Source: Oscillospiraceae bacterium (GTDB taxonomy: Bacteria; Bacillota; Clostridia; Oscillospirales; CAG-272). From it: DNA of 32,519 nucleotides. The stretch covers positions 1-32,519 of the forward strand of contig SVUB01000008.1 of NCBI GenBank assembly GCA_015063495.1, in the 5' to 3' direction. Shown here in pieces: positions 26,942 through 32,519 of this stretch; within the stretch, counting starts at the first letter, position 1, and the number at the start of each line of letters is the position of its first letter. A program made the translations under genes and the position numbers. The notes under the pieces are model-generated. The model made no database searches and was not told the DNA's origin. It was given only the letters and a program-made list of their open reading frames with translations.

Positions 26942-27209
26942 TGCCGTTTTCTCCTTTCAAATCTGTTATCCAAAGCATTATTTCCTCAAGAACCGAGGTG
27001 TTCACCTCATAGAAAATAAATTTACCCTCTCTGGTGTCCCTGATAAGGTCAGCTTCCTTGAGGACCGAAAGGTGTCTTGATATTGATGCTCCCGTAACAG
27101 GGAAGCGATCGGTGATGTCGCCGGCAGACATTCTTCCGCCTTTGAGCATACTGAGTATTTCTCTCCTTATGGGATCGGAGAGAGCTTTCATTGTTTGTTG
27201 AAGTCCCAT
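26928..27209 (-). CDS. ArsR-family autorepressor, SdpR-like
   Basis: MKALSDPIRREILSMLKGGRMSAGDITDRFPVTGASISRHLSVLKEADLIRDTREGKFIFYEVN. Overlaps the SdpI-like gene by 14 nt. AGGAGG RBS. Confidence 0.93.
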   Translation of the reverse strand: MGLQQTMKALSDPIRREILSMLKGGRMSAGDITDRFPVTGASISRHLSVLKEADLIRDTREGKFIFYEVNTSVLEEIMLWITDLKGENGNDQK

Positions 27210-27224
27210 TTTTACCTCCTTTAA

Positions 27225-27280
27225 TTAACATTTAGCCTAAATGTTAAATGTATTATAGCATACTGATCCTCCGTTGTCAA
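27225..27280 (-). promoter_or_regulatory. Consensus promoter plus perfect 23-nt palindromic operator for the SdpRI-like operon
   Basis: Minus strand TTGACA (27275-27280)-N17-TATAAT (27252-27257). TTAACATTTAG-C-CTAAATGTTAA at 27225-27247 lies 4 bp downstream of the -10. Confidence 0.85.
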
Positions 27281-27289
27281 TAGATTTTT

Positions 27290-27337
27290 TAAAAAAATAA
27301 AACTGCGGAGCAGATTTTACATAATCTGCTCCGCAGT
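27290..27337 (-). terminator. Intrinsic terminator of enolase
   Basis: 15-bp perfect stem ACTGCGGAGCAGATT / AATCTGCTCCGCAGT, followed on the minus strand by TTTTATTTTTTT. Confidence 0.92.
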
Positions 27338-27342
27338 AGTTA

Positions 27343-28767
<1,425 letters not shown>

Positions 28768-30057
28768 TTATTTATTCGCAGGTTGGCTAGCTTTTATGAC
28801 TACAGCCTGCGATCCTATCTGCATAAAACGCTTTTCAAAAAGTTCCATATTTACTGTAACGGGAGATTTTTTAAGCGGGTCAGTGAGAGTTACAGTGCCT
28901 TTTTTCATATCGTAGCCCGTCATAAGAACACAGTGGAGAGGGTATATCCAGTAAAACTCCTTTCCTCCGATATTCCATGGCTTTTTTATGTAAGGCTCCG
29001 CAAAGTCCATAGTTATCCAGACTATCACTGGATGTCCCATAGAGAGCTGATAGTAGATCTCACTTACGTCATAACCTGTATAATCGTATGCCCTGTAATA
29101 GCTCCTCATATCATAAAGATATTTGTTCGCGGTTTTTACAATAACGGGCGAATAACATCCATATGCCTTACCGGCATGGCGGGGATTTCCGACGTTCATT
29201 TCATAAAAGCTCACTTCACCTACTTCGCCCTGTTCGAGATAGTTGTCCGCAAGGTAAGTGTGTTTTACGTCAAATCCAAGGTGATTAAGAAGAATGGCAA
29301 GAGAGGTTACCTCGCATCCTTCGGGAAGCTCAGGCTGCTGAAGAATGTTTTCAACCTCATAATTTACTTTTTCTTTTAGAGCGGCATATTTTTCACCTAT
29401 CGGTATCTTAGCGTCAAGTGTGAGGGTTCTGAATCTTCTGCCCTCGTAGATCTCGTAGTATTCCCATTCGGCGCTTATGTCTATAATCGCTTCTTCGCCA
29501 TATCCGCAAGGAACCTGCAGTGTAACGGGGCAGAGCCATTCACGGGTAAGCTTGTTATATTCGTAATCATAGAACGGTGCCATAAAAACACTTTTATGAC
29601 CGTTTACAGTGAGATGCCCCAGGGAGTTGAGACAGTTCAGCTTCTTGTGCTCTATTGCAACGTTGAGGTCCACCGTGGCATAGCTATTGCCGTCTTTTCT
29701 GGTAGCTTTCCATTCGACCATAAGGTTGAGAGACGTTCCAGTAGCAGTTTTCAGCGTTCCTTCAAGTTCAAAGGCGCATGGGCGTTTTTCGGTATTCTCA
29801 GAAAGACCGTATTCCTTTTCGGGCAAAGGCTCATATAGAAGCGGGTCTGTCGTAAAGTCATAGACAGGCTCCGTATCAGTGACGGCAGGCTCTGTTTCGG
29901 TTGTGATTTGGCTCCCTATAGAGCTATCGGGCGCAGTTTCGGTGAGAGCGTCCGTATCGGTGTCAACGCTCGCTCCCGTGTTCTCACATGAAATAAGGAT
30001 GACTGCCACAATTATTGTAAATAACAGAGAAAGACACCGTAGAATATGCTTTTTCAC
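28768..30057 (-). CDS. Lipoprotein with C39-like cysteine peptidase domain (Peptidase_C39_2 type)
   Basis: Signal plus lipobox LISC-E; Thr/Asp/Glu-rich linker; QQPELPEGCEVTSLAILLNHLGF (Gln/Cys region), GHPVIVWITMDF, HCVLMTGYD, LTDPL. GTG start with GGAG upstream. Confidence 0.88.
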   Translation of the reverse strand: MKKHILRCLSLLFTIIVAVILISCENTGASVDTDTDALTETAPDSSIGSQITTETEPAVTDTEPVYDFTTDPLLYEPLPEKEYGLSENTEKRPCAFELEGTLKTATGTSLNLMVEWKATRKDGNSYATVDLNVAIEHKKLNCLNSLGHLTVNGHKSVFMAPFYDYEYNKLTREWLCPVTLQVPCGYGEEAIIDISAEWEYYEIYEGRRFRTLTLDAKIPIGEKYAALKEKVNYEVENILQQPELPEGCEVTSLAILLNHLGFDVKHTYLADNYLEQGEVGEVSFYEMNVGNPRHAGKAYGCYSPVIVKTANKYLYDMRSYYRAYDYTGYDVSEIYYQLSMGHPVIVWITMDFAEPYIKKPWNIGGKEFYWIYPLHCVLMTGYDMKKGTVTLTDPLKKSPVTVNMELFEKRFMQIGSQAVVIKASQPANK

Positions 30058-30095
30058 TCTTGCGGCTCCTTTACCGTGAATTTAATAACAAAAAA

Positions 30096-30456
30096 GTAAC
30101 CGAGTCTGTAAGCCGGGTTCTGTCTTAAGCGATCATCAATCTTTGCGCTGCGTCACCGCAACGCTCGGATGCTTTCGCATCCTGCCACCCGCAGATATAT
30201 GTCGGGCCAACTAATCTGCATACGGTGTTGCTTCGGATAGGGTTTACATTGCGCCCCTTGTTACCAAGGGGCCGGTGAGCTCTTACCTCGCCTTTCCATC
30301 CTTGCCTGCCATAAGGCATAGGCGGTTTATTTCTGTTGCACTTTCCCTAAGGTCACCCTCGGCTGACGTTATCAGTTATCCTGCCCTGTGAAGCCCGGAC
30401 TTTCCTCACGGTAATACCTTTCGGCACCATACCGCGCGACCGCTCGGCTCGGTTAC
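30096..30456 (-). ncRNA. rnpB: RNase P RNA
   Basis: Minus strand contains GAGGAAAGTCCGGGCTTCACAGGGCAGGATAACTG, the core ...GGGTGACCTTAGGGAAAGTGCAACAGAAA..., and CAGAACCCGGCTTACAGACTCGGTTAC at the 3' end. P1 closes via GTAACCGAG / CTCGGTTAC. Followed by TTTTTT. Confidence 0.97.
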
Positions 30457-30462
30457 TATGCC

Positions 30463-30491
30463 ATTATACTATAAAAAGACAGCAAAGTCAA
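30463..30491 (-). promoter_or_regulatory. Sigma-A promoter for rnpB
   Basis: TTGACT-N17-TATAAT on the minus strand (30486-30491, 30463-30468), placing the start at about 30456. Confidence 0.8.
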
Positions 30492-30548
30492 TCAAAAATA
30501 ACGAAACTCCGAAAAAAAGACAGCATAATAGAAGTTTCATCCATCCTC

Positions 30549-30578
30549 TTGACAGAAAAGGGTATATAATGATATAAT
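30549..30578 (+). promoter_or_regulatory. Putative sigma-A promoter for miaB operon
   Basis: TTGACA (30549-30554)-N18-TATAAT (30573-30578). Confidence 0.7.
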
Positions 30579-30609
30579 ATAGTGTATTTTAATTTTAAGG
30601 AAATTTATA

Positions 30610-32040
30610 ATGTCTGAAAAGAGAATAAACAGTCTGGTTCCGCCCGAAATCATGCGGAACACCTTTGAATTTTCGAATAAAATGAGAACTCTCAACTCTG
30701 AAAGAGCAGAGAAAAAAGGTAGAGCAATGTATGCATTCGTTCTCACCTTCGGTTGTCAGCAAAATGAGGCTGATAGCGAGAAGATAGCGGGAATGGCACG
30801 AGCTATGGGATATGATATGGTATCGACTCCCGAAGAAGCCGATCTTATAATGGTCAATACATGTGCCGTTCGTGAGCACGCCGAGAAAAAGGCACTCTCA
30901 ACTATTGGTCAATTTAAGCATCTGAAAGCTAAAAACCCCGAGCTTATGATAGGCGTCTGCGGATGTATGGTAACGCAGGAGCACCGTCGTGACGAGATAA
31001 AGATGCGTTACCCTTACGTTGATTTTATATTCGGTACGTCAAGTCTTCACCGTTTTCCCGAGCTTCTTTATGAGAAGACTGTAAAGGGAAAGAGACTTTT
31101 CTGCCCCGAGGAGGACGAATATCTCGTTGCCGAAGGACTCGGGATCAACAGAGAAAGCTCTTACCGTGCTTGGGTCAGTATAATGTATGGCTGTAATAAT
31201 TTCTGCTCATACTGCATAGTGCCTTACGTGCGAGGCAGAGAGCGAAGCCGCCTTATGGAGGATATTGTAGGCGAAGTCGAAGCTCTTGCAAAGGATGGAT
31301 ATAAGGATATAACACTCCTTGGTCAAAACGTAAACTCCTATGCAAAGGATAGCGACCAAGGATATGATTTTGCTGATCTTATGGCTCGCCTCTCGATGAT
31401 CGAGGGCGATTTTAAGCTCCACTTCATGACAAGTCACCCAAAGGACGCTTCAAAAAAGCTTATCGATGTTATGGCTGAGAACGATAAGATAGCAAGGCAT
31501 TTTCATCTCCCTGTTCAGTCGGGAAGCGATAAGGTTCTTTCCGAGATGAACCGCCATTATAATAAAGCACAGTATCTTGAAACCGTGCGTTATATAAAGG
31601 AAAAAATGCCCGACATAACGCTTACTACCGATATAATAGTCGGTTTCCCGGGTGAGACGGAGGAGGATTTTGAGCAGACGCTCGAAATTCTGAAAGAAGT
31701 AAGGTTTGATATGATATTCTCGTTTATTTATTCACCGAGAAAGGGAACGCCTGCCGCCGAGAGAATCGAGCAGGTGGATGAGAAGGTGAAGAGCGAACGC
31801 TTCGCAAGACTTCTCGCTACTCAAAACGAAATATCACTTGAGAAGAACCTCCCATTCGTAGGTAAAACGGTGCGTGTACTTTGTGACGGCCCAAGTAAAA
31901 ACAATGACGAACTGCTTTCGGGCAGAACAGAAGGGAATAAGATAGTATTCTTCGCAGGCGAGAAAAGCAACGAGGGAAAATATCTTAACATAAAAATAGA
32001 CCGTGCCGAGGCTTTTGCTCTGTACGGCGAGAAAATTTAA
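30610..32040 (+). CDS. miaB: tRNA-2-methylthio-N6-dimethylallyladenosine synthase
   Basis: Methylthiotransferase N-domain TFGCQQNEADSEKIAGMARAMGY, VNTCAVREHAEKKA, GVCGCM; radical SAM MYGCNNFCSYCIVPYVRGRERSR; HFHLPVQSGSDKVL; C-terminal TRAM-like region. Confidence 0.96.
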   Translation: MSEKRINSLVPPEIMRNTFEFSNKMRTLNSERAEKKGRAMYAFVLTFGCQQNEADSEKIAGMARAMGYDMVSTPEEADLIMVNTCAVREHAEKKALSTIGQFKHLKAKNPELMIGVCGCMVTQEHRRDEIKMRYPYVDFIFGTSSLHRFPELLYEKTVKGKRLFCPEEDEYLVAEGLGINRESSYRAWVSIMYGCNNFCSYCIVPYVRGRERSRLMEDIVGEVEALAKDGYKDITLLGQNVNSYAKDSDQGYDFADLMARLSMIEGDFKLHFMTSHPKDASKKLIDVMAENDKIARHFHLPVQSGSDKVLSEMNRHYNKAQYLETVRYIKEKMPDITLTTDIIVGFPGETEEDFEQTLEILKEVRFDMIFSFIYSPRKGTPAAERIEQVDEKVKSERFARLLATQNEISLEKNLPFVGKTVRVLCDGPSKNNDELLSGRTEGNKIVFFAGEKSNEGKYLNIKIDRAEAFALYGEKI

Positions 32041-32059
32041 GAATACAGGAGAAAAAGAA

Positions 32060-32440
32060 ATGGAAATTATGGAAATTGCCGAAATGCTTGGCGAGGCGAT
32101 AAAGAATGACGAGAGAATGACAAAGCTGAATGAATGCAAGAACGCTTATGACTCCGACGTTGAGCTCGTAAGATATATGATGGAATATGAGGTTCAGCAG
32201 AAGGCTATGTCTAATGAATACGAGAAGCCCGAGAAAAATATGGAGCTTATCGCAGATATTCAGAGAAGAGTGGACGAGCTTTATAAGCTTATAACTGAAA
32301 ATCCAGTTTTCAACGCACTTGACGCCGCACAGGCAGAGGTCAATGCACTTATGAACGAGGTCAATCAGACAATCACCCGTGCTATTACGGGAGAGGAGCC
32401 CTGCACACACGATTGCAGTACCTGCGGTGGCTGTCACTGA
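32060..32440 (+). CDS. YlbF/YmcA-family protein with C-terminal Cys cluster (ymcA/ricA position)
   Basis: All-helical YlbF/YmcA-like sequence between miaB and mutS, the position ymcA occupies relative to miaB (ymcB) in Bacillus. C-terminal CTHDCSTCGGCH. AGGAG RBS supports start 32060. Confidence 0.85.
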   Translation: MEIMEIAEMLGEAIKNDERMTKLNECKNAYDSDVELVRYMMEYEVQQKAMSNEYEKPEKNMELIADIQRRVDELYKLITENPVFNALDAAQAEVNALMNEVNQTITRAITGEEPCTHDCSTCGGCH

Positions 32441-32467
32441 TAATTTTTCAGATAAGGGGTAAATGCT

Positions 32468-32519
32468 ATGACTCCGATGATGGAGCAATATTTTGAGATA
32501 AAAAAGCAGTATAAGGATT
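32468..32519 (+). CDS. mutS: DNA mismatch repair protein MutS, N-terminal start (runs off the right edge)
   Basis: MTPMMEQYFEIKKQYKD matches the canonical MutS N-terminus. Synteny miaB-ymcA-mutS. Confidence 0.88.
   Translation, partial: MTPMMEQYFEIKKQYKD

Noticed and set aside
30125-30319. 64-aa minus-strand ORF
   Set aside because: Lies within rnpB; not protein-coding.

Overview
The window is a chromosomal segment from an uncultured-looking, spore-forming-type Firmicute (Clostridia/Oscillospiraceae-like gene content). It is mostly core genes and shows no phage, transposase, CRISPR or tRNA signature. Left part, all on the minus strand: a glycogen operon (GlgB-like protein, glgC, glgD, glgA, glgP, cytosolic GH13), followed by a small membrane protein, an HtrA-type protease and an OmpR-type response regulator plus histidine kinase (the kinase runs off the left edge). 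Middle: DUF3006-like / plsY / methyltransferase / folC operon (+), pyruvate kinase (-), a lone GerA/SpoVAF-type germination protein (-), an SLH-domain surface protein and a CYTH protein (+), tyrS (-), PadR plus DUF1048-like membrane protein (+), and a GH20-like hexosaminidase (+). Right part: an SdpR/SdpI-like pair (-), enolase (-), a C39-like lipoprotein (-), RNase P RNA (-), then miaB / ymcA-like / mutS (+; mutS runs off the right edge). The most interesting item is the 309-aa GlgB-like protein that heads the glycogen operon. It keeps a good CBM48 domain and half of the GH13 barrel, but the catalytic-nucleophile motif reads DGICICGT instead of DGLRVDAV, and the protein stops near the acid/base motif. 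This suggests a dedicated pseudoenzyme or carbohydrate-sensing subunit, or a decayed gene. Other items worth a second look: an orphan SdpRI-like module with a perfect 23-nt palindrome at its start site, an htrA to two-component-system arrangement, a lone palindromic intergenic element, an orphan germination receptor subunit, a lipoprotein gene only 39 nt behind rnpB, and a Cys-rich tail on the YmcA-like protein.
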